Both the position numbers and the translations under genes were made by a program. Below are positions 44,874 through 53,216 of a stretch of 64,000 nt of DNA, piece after piece (position 1 is the first letter of the stretch; each line of letters starts with the position of its first letter). This DNA is from Dongia mobilis (GTDB lineage Bacteria > Pseudomonadota > Alphaproteobacteria > Dongiales > Dongiaceae): NCBI RefSeq assembly GCF_004363235.1, contig NZ_SNYW01000006.1, positions 434,001-498,000 on the forward strand, read 5' to 3'. The notes beneath the pieces were generated by a model that was not told the origin of the DNA, searched no databases, and worked only from the letters and a program-made list of their open reading frames with translations.

Positions 44874-45518
44874 TCAGGCGGCGCTGCCGGCCGCGTCATT
44901 GGCAGCGGGGCGGCGACCGAATTCATTCGGGAAAAGGCCGGCCAGGAAGGCGCGGACACTGGCCTTGGCGGTTTCTCGGTCGGTCTGCTTCGGGTTGATC
45001 AGCATGTCGAGCCAGAGACCGTCGATCATGGCATTGAAGCCGCGCGCGATGAGAGCGGGGTCAATGTCCCGGTAGCCGCCTTCCTCGATCAGCCGCCGCA
45101 TGGCGTCGGTCATGCTCTCCTGGAACGAGGTCGACAGGTCGGCGCAGAGTTTCGAGAATTCCGGCCGCCAGCGCGTCTCGCCCCAGAAGGCGTACCAGAC
45201 GGTGACGTATTTCCGGTTGGCGTGGGTGCGCGCGAAATCCGCCTCGATCATGGCGTCGATCTGGGCGGCGGCGGATTTGCCGGCGCGGGCCAGCGTCTCC
45301 TTCACATGGCGCTCGTAATCGTCGACCAGGTGTTTGAGGGTCGCGATGAGGAGCGCATCCTTGCTCTTGAAATAGAAGTTGACGATGCCGACGGACAGCC
45401 CCGCCGCCTCGGCCACATCGGCAATCTTCACGTCGGAGAATCCCTTGCGTGCGATGCCGTCGATGGTCGCTTCGATCAGCTGCTGGCGGCGCGCTTCCTT
45501 GGCCAGTTCCCGGCTCAT
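44874..45518 (-). CDS. TetR family regulator (BetI-like)
   Basis: 214 residues from the ATG at 45518. The N-terminal HTH is complete: RRQQLIEATIDGIARKGFSD, then VKIADVAEAAGLSVGIVNFYFKSKD, very close to BetI, the choline-sensing repressor. The C-terminal domain WYAFWGETRWRPEFSKLCAD also matches the BetI-type ligand domain. It lies in the middle of the Rieske-dehydrogenase unit and probably represses it, perhaps through the palindrome in the Rieske promoter. The effector may be a quaternary amine; this is inference. Confidence 0.88.
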   Translation of the reverse strand: MSRELAKEARRQQLIEATIDGIARKGFSDVKIADVAEAAGLSVGIVNFYFKSKDALLIATLKHLVDDYERHVKETLARAGKSAAAQIDAMIEADFARTHANRKYVTVWYAFWGETRWRPEFSKLCADLSTSFQESMTDAMRRLIEEGGYRDIDPALIARGFNAMIDGLWLDMLINPKQTDRETAKASVRAFLAGLFPNEFGRRPAANDAAGSAA

Positions 45519-45595
45519 GCTCCTCGCCTCGTCTGGCGACGATCGCCGGGCGATGCCGGAACCGGCGGGGAAAACCACCATGCGCCCCATCCCGG

Positions 45596-46828
45596 TCAGG
45601 CCGCCGGTCGATCCTCCGCCAGCAGGGCATCGTTGCGCCGCCGCACGGTCCCGGATTCCGGCGCCTGCTTCTGGTTGACGACCGGACAGGCGGCGCGAAT
45701 CCGATTGTGGAAATCTACCACCGCGTGCTCGTAATTGGAAAGCGGGCCGGGCTCGTAGCCGTGGCTCAGCATGCCGAGCTGTACGCGCTCGCACAACTCC
45801 CGGTCCTCGGCGCCGACCTGGCGGTTGATGCGCTGGTTGAGATACTGCACCACGCGGCGCTCGCGGCTGATTTCGCCCCGGGAATCGGGCCGCACGAAGA
45901 CCGGATAGCGCATGGTGCAGCTGGTCCCGGTGCGGGGCAGGATCTGGAAGATGTCGAAGCTGTCGGGATAGATGTCGAGGCCGATATTGGGGGCCATGGA
46001 ATAGAACAGCCAGGTGCGGCGCGTCTCGGGATCGAGCTCCTCCAGCACTTCCGGCGCCATCTTCTGGTACATGCGCTCGGCCCAGTTGCTGGAGGGCTTG
46101 TCCTTCAGCACGCTGACGCTGTGGGCGACGCCGTGCCGGTTGATGACGCCGGCAAGGTCGCTGTCCAGCAGGCGATGATAGCCGGGATGGCCGACCGGCA
46201 CATGGTAGTTCTCGAGATTGTTGTCGACCGCGATCTTCCAGTTGCAGTTCCAGGTGTCGATCCAGGGCTCGCCCGCCGGCACCATTTCCTCCAGGCGATA
46301 GGGGGCCAGCAGGTCTGCCGCCTCGCCGAAGCTCTCGCGCAGGCTGGGGCCGCCGGGAACGATGCGGATGAAGACGAGGCCATGCAGGATCTCCATCTCG
46401 ACCGGTTTCAGGCCGAGCTTCTCCTTTTCCACGCCGGGAAAGGTGTGCTGCGACGGGATCGCCTTCAGCTCACCCGTCATGTCGTAGCTCCAGCCATGGT
46501 ACGGGCAGGTGATGCGCCCCTTGCAGCTGCCGCTGCCGTCCAGCAGTTTGGCTGCGCGGTGCCGGCAGACATTCATGAAGGCGCGCAGATCCCCATCCTT
46601 GCCGCGCAGGACGACCACCGAATCCTTCATCATGTCGAGGGTGGCGAAATCGCCCGCCTCGCGGACCTGGGAGATGTGGCAGACGAACTGCCAGGAGGGC
46701 AGGATGACGCGCTCGTATTCCAGTTCCGCCAGTTCGTCACTGCCATAGGTCCAGGCCGGCAGGCTGACCGCCAGTTTGCCGTGCTGCGGACCATTCTGCT
46801 GTCCCGCGAGGTTTTGCATCATCGTCAT
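45596..46828 (-). CDS. Rieske aromatic-ring-hydroxylating-type oxygenase, alpha subunit
   Basis: 410 residues. The Rieske 2Fe-2S ligands are CRH in NVCRHRAAKLL and CPYHGW, spaced normally. The mononuclear-iron site is DNNLENYHVPVGHPGYHRL. This layout is shared by glycine betaine and carnitine monooxygenases and related demethylases as well as aromatic dioxygenases. The N-terminus is the ATG at 46828 with GGGAG upstream. No reductase or ferredoxin gene is adjacent, so it borrows electrons from elsewhere. With a BetI-like regulator next to it, a betaine-type substrate is plausible, not proven. Confidence 0.9.
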   Translation of the reverse strand: MTMMQNLAGQQNGPQHGKLAVSLPAWTYGSDELAELEYERVILPSWQFVCHISQVREAGDFATLDMMKDSVVVLRGKDGDLRAFMNVCRHRAAKLLDGSGSCKGRITCPYHGWSYDMTGELKAIPSQHTFPGVEKEKLGLKPVEMEILHGLVFIRIVPGGPSLRESFGEAADLLAPYRLEEMVPAGEPWIDTWNCNWKIAVDNNLENYHVPVGHPGYHRLLDSDLAGVINRHGVAHSVSVLKDKPSSNWAERMYQKMAPEVLEELDPETRRTWLFYSMAPNIGLDIYPDSFDIFQILPRTGTSCTMRYPVFVRPDSRGEISRERRVVQYLNQRINRQVGAEDRELCERVQLGMLSHGYEPGPLSNYEHAVVDFHNRIRAACPVVNQKQAPESGTVRRRNDALLAEDRPAA

Positions 46829-46853
46829 GACCGGCTCCCGATTGATCGCGTCT

Positions 46854-46883
46854 ATATAGTCGTGATCATCTATTATGATACAA
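46854..46883 (-). promoter_or_regulatory. Rieske promoter with a palindromic operator
   Basis: On the minus strand TTGTAT (46883-46878) and CTATAT (46859-46854) are 18 bases apart, about 26 bases upstream of the start codon. Between them lies the inverted repeat ATCAT-aatag-ATGAT (46865-46879). A repressor bound there would block RNA polymerase. The BetI-like TetR gene downstream is the natural candidate. Confidence 0.5.
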
Positions 46884-47118
46884 ACAAAGTCAATGAATTC
46901 ATCTAAATAGAATACTTATGCTGAATGGTGGTTCAATCAAAAACTAGAGGATTCAAGGACTTGGCGGCCCAGTCCTAAGCGGGCTTTCGGCGCTGCGGGA
47001 TGGGCAGCAGGCCCCCGCGCCTTGCAGGTCGGCAATCGCCCCCCGCATGCATCTTCGCCTTCGTCTCCGGGGACGTGTCGTGGGAGTGGGGTGGGGTGAG
47101 GTGAGGGAGCTGCGCCTG

Positions 47119-48027
47119 TCAGCTGGCGACGGCTGTGGCGATTTCCGCGGCGAGGCGGGCGTTGTTGCGGATGAGCGCAATATTGGCGGCGAGCGAGCGC
47201 CCCTCGGTGAGTGCTGCCACATGCTGCAGCAGGAAGGGCGTCACCGCCTTGCCCTTGATGCCCGTCGTATCGGCTTCGACCAGGGCGGCATGCACCTGGC
47301 GCTCGATCTCGAGGGCGGGGATGGCATCCTGTTCCGGGATCGGGTTGGCAATAACGAGGCCGCCCTTGAGGCCCATTGTCCATTTCGCCTTCATGATGGC
47401 GGCGATCTCGGCGGCGCTGTCGGCGCGGAAGGGCGATTTCAGCCCGCAGCCGCGCGAATAGAAGGCGGGGAAGTCGTCGCTGCCGAAGGTGATCACCGGG
47501 ACGCCCAGCGTCTCAAGATATTCGAGCGTCAGGCCGAGGTCGAGGATCGCCTTCGCCCCCGCGCAGACCACCGCCACGTCGCTTTGCGCCATCTCCTGCA
47601 GATCGGCCGAGATGTCCATGCTCTTGGCGGCCCCGCGATGCACGCCGCCGATGCCACCGGTGGCAAAGACGCGGATACCCGCCATGGCGGCGATGCGCAT
47701 GGTGGCGGCGACCGTGGTGGCGCCGTTGCCGCCGGTCGCCACCAGCACAGCCATGTCACGGACGCTCGCCTTCGCCAGCGCGGCTGATTGCGCGATATGC
47801 GCGAGCTGGCCGTCATCGAGCCCGACCTTCAGCCGCCCGTCGAGAATGGCGATGGTGGCGGGCACGGCGCCGCCGTCACGGATGATGCGCTCCAGTTCGC
47901 GGCCGGTCTCCAGGTTCTGCGGGTACGGCATGCCATGGGCGATGAGGGTGGATTCGAGGGCGACGACCGGCCTTCCGGCCTTGATGGCGTCGGCCACTTC
48001 CGGCGCCAGGTCGAGATAGTTCTGCAT
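47119..48027 (-). CDS. psuG: Pseudouridine-5'-phosphate glycosidase
   Basis: 302 residues from the ATG at 48027 with GGGGAGGCGG upstream. It cleaves the C-C glycosidic bond of pseudouridine 5'-phosphate to uracil and ribose 5-phosphate. The family sequence is obvious: RPVVALESTLIAHGMPYPQN at the N-terminus, then GGIGGVHRGAAKSMDISADL and the metal/lysine region VVCAGAKAILDLGLTLEYLE. The usual pair, psuK, lies 35 bases upstream on the same strand. Confidence 0.95.
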   Translation of the reverse strand: MQNYLDLAPEVADAIKAGRPVVALESTLIAHGMPYPQNLETGRELERIIRDGGAVPATIAILDGRLKVGLDDGQLAHIAQSAALAKASVRDMAVLVATGGNGATTVAATMRIAAMAGIRVFATGGIGGVHRGAAKSMDISADLQEMAQSDVAVVCAGAKAILDLGLTLEYLETLGVPVITFGSDDFPAFYSRGCGLKSPFRADSAAEIAAIMKAKWTMGLKGGLVIANPIPEQDAIPALEIERQVHAALVEADTTGIKGKAVTPFLLQHVAALTEGRSLAANIALIRNNARLAAEIATAVAS

Positions 48028-48062
48028 CGGCCGCCTCCCCATGGGCTTGATCCTGCCGGGTG

Positions 48063-48989
48063 TCATCCTGTTGCGACGCTGCGAGCCGACCGCACGGCGC
48101 GGGATGCCATTTCCTGGCCCTTCCGGGCAGACTGCAGGGCGCTGCGTCCGCTGGCAAGGCCGAGGGCGAAGCCCGCCACCATGGCATCGCCAGCCCCGGT
48201 CACGTCGAGGATGCGCCCCCTTCCCCGGGCAGGGATCGCCTGCTGCCGCCCGTCGGCGCCGGAGAGGAAGCAGCCGGCCTTGCCGAGCCCCACCAGCACC
48301 TGGTCGACGCCGCGCGCATGGAGCGCCTGCGCCGCCGCGGCGAGATCGCGCGCGCTTGCCACCGGCCGCCGGGTCAGGGCGGCCAATTCGTCGCGATTGG
48401 GGGTGAGGGCGGCGAGCGGCAGCCTTGCCTTCAGCACCGCGCCGAGGCGCGCCGCCTTCGGCACCGAAACCGGATCGATCACCAGCGGGCGCCCGGCATC
48501 CGCCGCGATCCGCGCCAGCGCTGTCAGGCAGGGGCCAGGCAGGTTGCAATCCGCCACCAGCAAATCGGCCGCCGCCAGCGTTTGCGCGTGACGCTCGATA
48601 TCGGCGGGCGTCAGCGCGTCCATCAGGCGCATGTCGCTGACCGCGATGACCAGCTCGCCCTTTGCGTCCAGGATCGCGTTGTAGCTGCCGGTGGCACCGC
48701 GCCGCCAGGCGAGGAGGGTGGTATCGATGCCGGAGGCCCGCGCCTCGCGCCGCAGCCGGTCGCCCATCGCATCATTGCCGACGATACTGAACAGCGCGAC
48801 ATCCGCCCCCGCCAGCGCCAGATTCTCGGCGATATTGCGGGCGACGCCGCCGGCGCTGGTGACATTGCTGCCGGGGTTCGAGGTTCGCGGCACCGCCTTG
48901 CCGGCGATGCGGCTCTTGATGTCCAGATTGGCGCCGCCCAATACGATGATTTTCGGCCCGGTGATTTTTGGCGCGATGATTTTCGGCAC
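48063..48989 (-). CDS. psuK: PfkB-family kinase, likely pseudouridine kinase
   Basis: 308 residues. PfkB fold: IIVLGGANLDIKSRIAGK, NPGSNVTSAGGVARNIAENL and the catalytic ILDVTGAGDAMVAGFALGLA. Phosphorylates pseudouridine for PsuG, as inferred from pairing. The first 18 residues (PKIIAPKITGPKIIVLG) contain three near copies of a Pro-Lys-Ile-Ile/Thr unit encoded by a short DNA repeat, so the true start may be internal. No pseudouridine transporter is adjacent, but an ABC exporter gene lies just upstream. Confidence 0.85.
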   Translation of the reverse strand: MPKIIAPKITGPKIIVLGGANLDIKSRIAGKAVPRTSNPGSNVTSAGGVARNIAENLALAGADVALFSIVGNDAMGDRLRREARASGIDTTLLAWRRGATGSYNAILDAKGELVIAVSDMRLMDALTPADIERHAQTLAAADLLVADCNLPGPCLTALARIAADAGRPLVIDPVSVPKAARLGAVLKARLPLAALTPNRDELAALTRRPVASARDLAAAAQALHARGVDQVLVGLGKAGCFLSGADGRQQAIPARGRGRILDVTGAGDAMVAGFALGLASGRSALQSARKGQEMASRAVRSARSVATG

Positions 48990-48998
48990 GGTGCTGGC

Positions 48999-50864
48999 CT
49001 ACTCCGCTGCGTCCGGCTCGGCGGCCCCGCTGGCAGCGGCCCCATTGCCTGTGACCGGGTCGGGCCGTGCCGGCTGGTCGAACTGCAATTCGGCGAGGCG
49101 CGCGTACAATCCGCCCTGGCGAATGAGCTCGGCATGGCTGCCGATGGCGACGATGCGCCCCTTGTCCATGACCACGATGCGGTCGGCCTTCAGCACGGTG
49201 GCGAGGCGATGCGCGATGACGATGGTGGTGCGCCCCTGCATGGCGCGGTCGAGCGCCGCCTGCACCATCTGTTCCGATTCCGCATCGAGCGCCGAGGTCG
49301 CCTCGTCGAGCAGCAGCAATGCGGGATCGCGCAGCACCGCGCGGGCAATGGCGATGCGCTGGCGCTGACCGCCGGAGAGGCGCACGCCGCGCTCGCCGAG
49401 ATGGCTCGCCAGGCCCTGCGGCAGGCGATCGAGGAATTCGGCGGCATGGGCGGCGCTGGCGGCGGCGCGCACCTCCGCCTCGTTCGCCTCCGGCCGGCCA
49501 TAGCGGATGTTGTCGGCGGCCGTGGTCGAGAAGATCACCGGGTCCTGCGGCACCAGCCCCATGGCGCCGCGCAGGGCTTCCGGCGCGAAGCTGCGGATGT
49601 CGCTGCCGTCCAGCGTGATGCCGCCCTCATCCGGGTCGTAGAAGCGCATCAAGAGCTGGATCACCGTGGTCTTGCCGGCACCGGACGGCCCCACCAGGGC
49701 GATCGTCTCGCCGGGCTGGATCTCCAGGCAGAAATCGTCGAGGGCCAGCGCCTCGGGTCGCGACGGATAGCGGAAGGTGACATGGTCGAATTTGATCCGC
49801 CCCGCCACCTTGGCCGGCAGCTGCTGCGGGTGCGCGGGTGCCGCTATCACCGGGCGCGTGTTGAGAAGCTCCAGGATGCGCTCCATCGCCCCCGCCGCGC
49901 GCTGCAGATCGCCCACCACCTCGGTGATGGCGCCCAGCGACCCCGCCGCCAGGATCGCATAGAAGACGAAGGCCGACAGCTGCCCGGCCGAGATGGCGCC
50001 GGTCAGCACGTCCCTGCCGCCGATCCATAGCACGATCGAGATGGCGCCGAAGATCAGCAGGATGACGATGCCGGTCAGGAACGCCCGCGCCTTCACCCGC
50101 TGGCGCGCCGCGTCGAAGGCCTCCTCGACCCGCGCGCCGAAGCGCGCGCGTTCGTGCACTTCATGGGCGAAGGCCTGCACGGTGCGGATGCCATAGAGGC
50201 TCTCGGCCGCATCGGCCGAGACTTCGGCGATCTTGTCCTGCGACAGGCGCGACAATTTGCGCACCTTGCGGCCATAGACGATGATCGGCGCCACCACGAA
50301 GGGGATCACCAGGAAGACAAGGCCGGTCAGCTTCGGGCTGGTGATGAACAGCATGATGGTCGCCCCCACCAACATGATCGCGTTCCTGAGCGCGATCGAG
50401 GCGGAGGAGCCGACCACCGTCTGCAGCAAGGTCGTGTCGGTGGTAAGGCGCGATATCACCTCGCCGGTGCGCGTCACCTCGAAAAATCCGGGCGACAGGC
50501 TGACGATATGGTCAAAGACGGCCTTCCGGATATCGGCCACCACGCGCTCGCCCACCCAGGTCACCAAATAGAATCGGGTATAGGTGGCGGCGGCCAGCAG
50601 CACGGTGACGCCGAACAGGCCCAGCACCGCCTGGTCCAGGATCGCGGGGTCGCCCAGGCCGAAGCCGTTATCGATCAGGTAGCGCATGCCGCTGCCGAGC
50701 GCCAGCACGGTGCCGGCGGTGATGGCAAGGGCCACGGTGCCGGCGGCGATCTGCCAGCGATAGGGTTTGACGAAGCGGATGAGGTCGAAGAGGTGCCGGT
50801 ACTGGCGCGAAACCGGCCGGTCGGGCTGATTGCCCCGCGTCATGTCGGCCGGCATCCGCGCCAT
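48999..50864 (-). CDS. ABC transporter, permease-ATPase fusion (MsbA/ABCB type)
   Basis: 621 residues: six-helix transmembrane domain (about 30-330) then the ATPase. Walker A is VGPSGAGKTTVIQLLMRFYD, signature RLSGGQRQRIAIARAVLRDP, Walker B LLLLDEATSALDAESEQMVQ and H-loop IVIAHRLATV. This is the half-transporter exporter class. Lipid or peptide export is possible; the substrate is unknown. The C-terminal 20 residues are acidic and Ala/Pro-rich. It lies 9 bases after cyaY in transcription order and 9 before psuK. Confidence 0.93.
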   Translation of the reverse strand: MARMPADMTRGNQPDRPVSRQYRHLFDLIRFVKPYRWQIAAGTVALAITAGTVLALGSGMRYLIDNGFGLGDPAILDQAVLGLFGVTVLLAAATYTRFYLVTWVGERVVADIRKAVFDHIVSLSPGFFEVTRTGEVISRLTTDTTLLQTVVGSSASIALRNAIMLVGATIMLFITSPKLTGLVFLVIPFVVAPIIVYGRKVRKLSRLSQDKIAEVSADAAESLYGIRTVQAFAHEVHERARFGARVEEAFDAARQRVKARAFLTGIVILLIFGAISIVLWIGGRDVLTGAISAGQLSAFVFYAILAAGSLGAITEVVGDLQRAAGAMERILELLNTRPVIAAPAHPQQLPAKVAGRIKFDHVTFRYPSRPEALALDDFCLEIQPGETIALVGPSGAGKTTVIQLLMRFYDPDEGGITLDGSDIRSFAPEALRGAMGLVPQDPVIFSTTAADNIRYGRPEANEAEVRAAASAAHAAEFLDRLPQGLASHLGERGVRLSGGQRQRIAIARAVLRDPALLLLDEATSALDAESEQMVQAALDRAMQGRTTIVIAHRLATVLKADRIVVMDKGRIVAIGSHAELIRQGGLYARLAELQFDQPARPDPVTGNGAAASGAAEPDAAE

Positions 50865-50872
50865 TCCGGTCC

Positions 50873-51226
50873 TCAGCCCCGGCTGCCGGGTGCAACGGGG
50901 GCGAGTTCCACCGCCGCGCCGGCGATGGCGGAAAACTCGGCCGAGAGCACGGCATGCAGATCCGCCCCGCCCCGCGTCGGCTGCCAGCGGCCGCTTGCCG
51001 GATCGAAGGCATAATGCGCCGCACCGCTTTTCGGGCTGGACAGCCAGATCTCCTTATTGGCGGCATGCTTGTTGATGACATAGGTGCCGCCGTCCTCAAG
51101 CTCGATAGTCAGCACCGAGCCCTGGAGGTCGATATCCTCGATCCCGTCGGCCACGCCATCCTCGATCTCGGCCATCAGGGCCTTCAGCGTGGCATCGGCC
51201 AGTTTGTCGAAGGTGGCTTCATCCAT
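50873..51226 (-). CDS. cyaY: Iron donor protein CyaY (frataxin)
   Basis: 117 residues from the ATG at 51226. The frataxin fold: an acidic first helix (DEATFDKLADATLKALMAEI), then GSVLTIELEDGGTYVINKHA and the iron-sulfur-binding ridge KEIWLSSPKSGAAHYAF. It modulates iron delivery and cysteine desulfurase in Fe-S assembly. The acidic patch is less dense than in E. coli CyaY. An upstream in-frame ATG at 51289 adds 21 residues not seen in the family. Confidence 0.9.
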   Translation of the reverse strand: MDEATFDKLADATLKALMAEIEDGVADGIEDIDLQGSVLTIELEDGGTYVINKHAANKEIWLSSPKSGAAHYAFDPASGRWQPTRGGADLHAVLSAEFSAIAGAAVELAPVAPGSRG

Positions 51227-51427
51227 GGGGCGCTCCGGCATTTCGGCAGGCCGCCCCGGGGTCGGGCGCGCGGCCTTGATCGGCATCACATTAATGCCCT
51301 GACATACAAGGCTTAAGAATGCCTCGCAACGGGGAAAGCCCGGCGGCCGTTAACCATTTTGTCGCGGGCTTGGCGATCCCTTATCCGCTTTCACCGAGTC
51401 CGATCCGCGGGGACTTTCATGTGTCAC

Positions 51428-51460
51428 TTGCCTTTCCATTCTTACAACATTATTGTTGTA
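51428..51460 (+). promoter_or_regulatory. Promoter with a perfect palindrome before the four-gene island
   Basis: TTGCCT (51428-51433) and TATTGT (51451-51456) are 17 bases apart. TACAACA (51443-51449) and TGTTGTA (51454-51460) form a perfect 7+4+7 inverted repeat over the -10. The expected transcription start falls at the ATG at 51463, so the first mRNA may be leaderless. The XRE-HTH protein two genes down is the likely operator binder. Confidence 0.6.
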
Positions 51461-51462
51461 TT

Positions 51463-51942
51463 ATGATTCCTCCTCTAATTCATTTTACCGGCTCTCCTTG
51501 GCCGCTTTTGCCTCCGGGCATACACGAAGCAAGCCTCGCTGAGGTCGCGGCGGCATTCGCGACTAATCCCTGGAGGCGAAGCCTCTTTGATGGGTTGGTT
51601 GATGCGTCAGGCAGACTTTTGCGCGCTGGATGTCTCAGGATTTATCTGGACGGCAGTTACGTGTCCGGGAAGCCTAAGCCAGGCGATTTCGATGCTTGCT
51701 GGGACCCAGTTGGGGTTGATCGATCGAAGCTCGATGATGTGTTTCTGGATTTTCGAAACGGACGTGCTGCGCAGAAAGAAAAGTTTAAGGGAGAGTTCTT
51801 TCCGTCTTCGATGACGTGTGCTGACGTCGGGCGAGCATTTGTCGAGTTTTTTCAGCAGGATCGTTATTCAGGGAAACAGAAGGGAGTCATTTCTATTCCG
51901 CTTTCGCACGATCCGCTCCTATTCGGGAAAGTAGAATCATGA
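51463..51942 (+). CDS. Minimal-nucleotidyltransferase-signature protein (DUF6932-like)
   Basis: 159 residues. Position 62-77 reads LDGSYVSGKPKPGDFD, that is GS-x9-DxD, the active-site pattern of minimal nucleotidyltransferases (G64 S65, D75, D77). The remainder looks compact and helical. The frame is open upstream, but MIPPLIHFTG is the likely start because the promoter palindrome ends two bases before the ATG. No ribosome site is seen. The stop overlaps the next gene's ATG by 4 bases. Base and codon use are A/T-richer than the neighbours, suggesting transfer. DUF6932 similarity is from memory and should be checked. Confidence 0.75.
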   Translation: MIPPLIHFTGSPWPLLPPGIHEASLAEVAAAFATNPWRRSLFDGLVDASGRLLRAGCLRIYLDGSYVSGKPKPGDFDACWDPVGVDRSKLDDVFLDFRNGRAAQKEKFKGEFFPSSMTCADVGRAFVEFFQQDRYSGKQKGVISIPLSHDPLLFGKVES

Positions 51943-53216
51943 TCTACAGTGACAAGCAGTACAGCGTATCAAGCGCGCAGCTTGCAAAGTTGCAGCAGGC
52001 GCTTGCTGCCGCGAAGGAGCACACTTCAGATCAGTCTTGGCTCAAAGACGCGGAAATTAATGCGCTCAAAAGCCAGATTGCGGATATTGAGGCTGAGCTT
52101 CTGGAATATGAGTTGCTTAAGTCTGGCGAAGTTGCCTTCTCGAAGACATATGATCTTGAGGAGTTGCCAAGAGTATTGGTGCAGGCGCGGATCGCGGCTG
52201 GCATGAGTCAAACGGACCTCGCCGAGAAACTTAACATGAAGCCGCAACAAGTGCAGCGGTACGAATCGACCGACTACATGGGAGCGAGCCTTTCGCGATT
52301 GATCGAAGTATCGCGCGCACTTGGGGTAACAGCATCGGGAAGTTTTGAAGGTCCAAGGCATGCAAGCAATTCGGTATTCACGTGGGGTGACTTTCACAAT
52401 GTCGCTTGGGGGCAATTTCCATACAAGGAAATGATAAAGCGCAGATGGTTTGATGTGCCGCGTGGTGCGAACCCAATTGAGAAAGTGAAAGAGTATTTTT
52501 TTAGTGCAGCCGGACCGCAATTTGCGACGGCATTGCATAGGAAGAAAGTTCATAGCGGAAACGTGCCCAATGAGTATGCGCTGCTAGCTTGGCAGGCACG
52601 TATACTGGAACGTGCACGTGCTAAAGTCGAAGCAGGCAAGATTGGCGCGTTTGAGTTTGATGATAGGTGGTTGAAAGACCTGGTCCATCTAACCCAAAGA
52701 AAAGATGGCCCGGCGCAAGCGAGAGAACTTCTGGCAGCGAAAGGTATCATCCTCGTCGTCGAACGACACCTGCCTGGATCATATCTGGACGGTGCCGCAA
52801 TGCTTGCTGAAGGGGGTCTGCCAGTCATTGGCCTAACGCTGCGCTACGACCGATTGGATAATTTTTGGTTCGTGCTGATGCACGAACTGGGGCATGTCTT
52901 CCTCCATCTTTTCGATGGGTTCCGTTTTGACTTCTTCGATGAGGAGAGCGCCAGCGATAACGATGTGATCGAAGCAGAGGCCGACAGGTTTGCTCTCAAT
53001 GCGTTGATATCGGAAGAATTGTGGGATCGGTGCCTATCCCGGTTTGCGCTATCAGAAGAAGCAGTAGAGATTGACGCACAAACTATTGGAATCGACCCCT
53101 GCATCATTGCCGGTCGTATCCGCAAAGAGCGCGGGAACTACACCATCCTAAACGAACTAGTCGGTCAAGGCCAAGTGCGGTCGCAACTTGATGAGGCGAG
53201 CGATGATCTTGACTAA
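51939..53216 (+). CDS. XRE helix-turn-helix/ImmA-IrrE metallopeptidase protein
   Basis: 425 residues. Residues 1-65 form a probable coiled coil (alternating Leu/Ala/Glu). An XRE-type HTH covers about 76-130: ARIAAGMSQTDLAEKLNMK, then PQQVQRYESTDYMG. A linker leads to an ImmA/IrrE-type zinc peptidase at about 265-360 with HELGH at 315-319 and a second metal ligand in EAEADRFALNAL (345-356). Such fusions cleave or bind repressors and often control mobile or toxin-antitoxin operons. It probably autoregulates through the palindrome at 51443-51460. A/T-rich like the whole island. It overlaps its upstream neighbour by 4 and its downstream neighbour by 14 bases. Confidence 0.9.
   Translation: MIYSDKQYSVSSAQLAKLQQALAAAKEHTSDQSWLKDAEINALKSQIADIEAELLEYELLKSGEVAFSKTYDLEELPRVLVQARIAAGMSQTDLAEKLNMKPQQVQRYESTDYMGASLSRLIEVSRALGVTASGSFEGPRHASNSVFTWGDFHNVAWGQFPYKEMIKRRWFDVPRGANPIEKVKEYFFSAAGPQFATALHRKKVHSGNVPNEYALLAWQARILERARAKVEAGKIGAFEFDDRWLKDLVHLTQRKDGPAQARELLAAKGIILVVERHLPGSYLDGAAMLAEGGLPVIGLTLRYDRLDNFWFVLMHELGHVFLHLFDGFRFDFFDEESASDNDVIEAEADRFALNALISEELWDRCLSRFALSEEAVEIDAQTIGIDPCIIAGRIRKERGNYTILNELVGQGQVRSQLDEASDDLD

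Noticed and set aside
51290-51460. tRNA or attachment site at the left edge of the island
   Set aside because: No cloverleaf and no matching direct repeat at the right side was recognised by eye.
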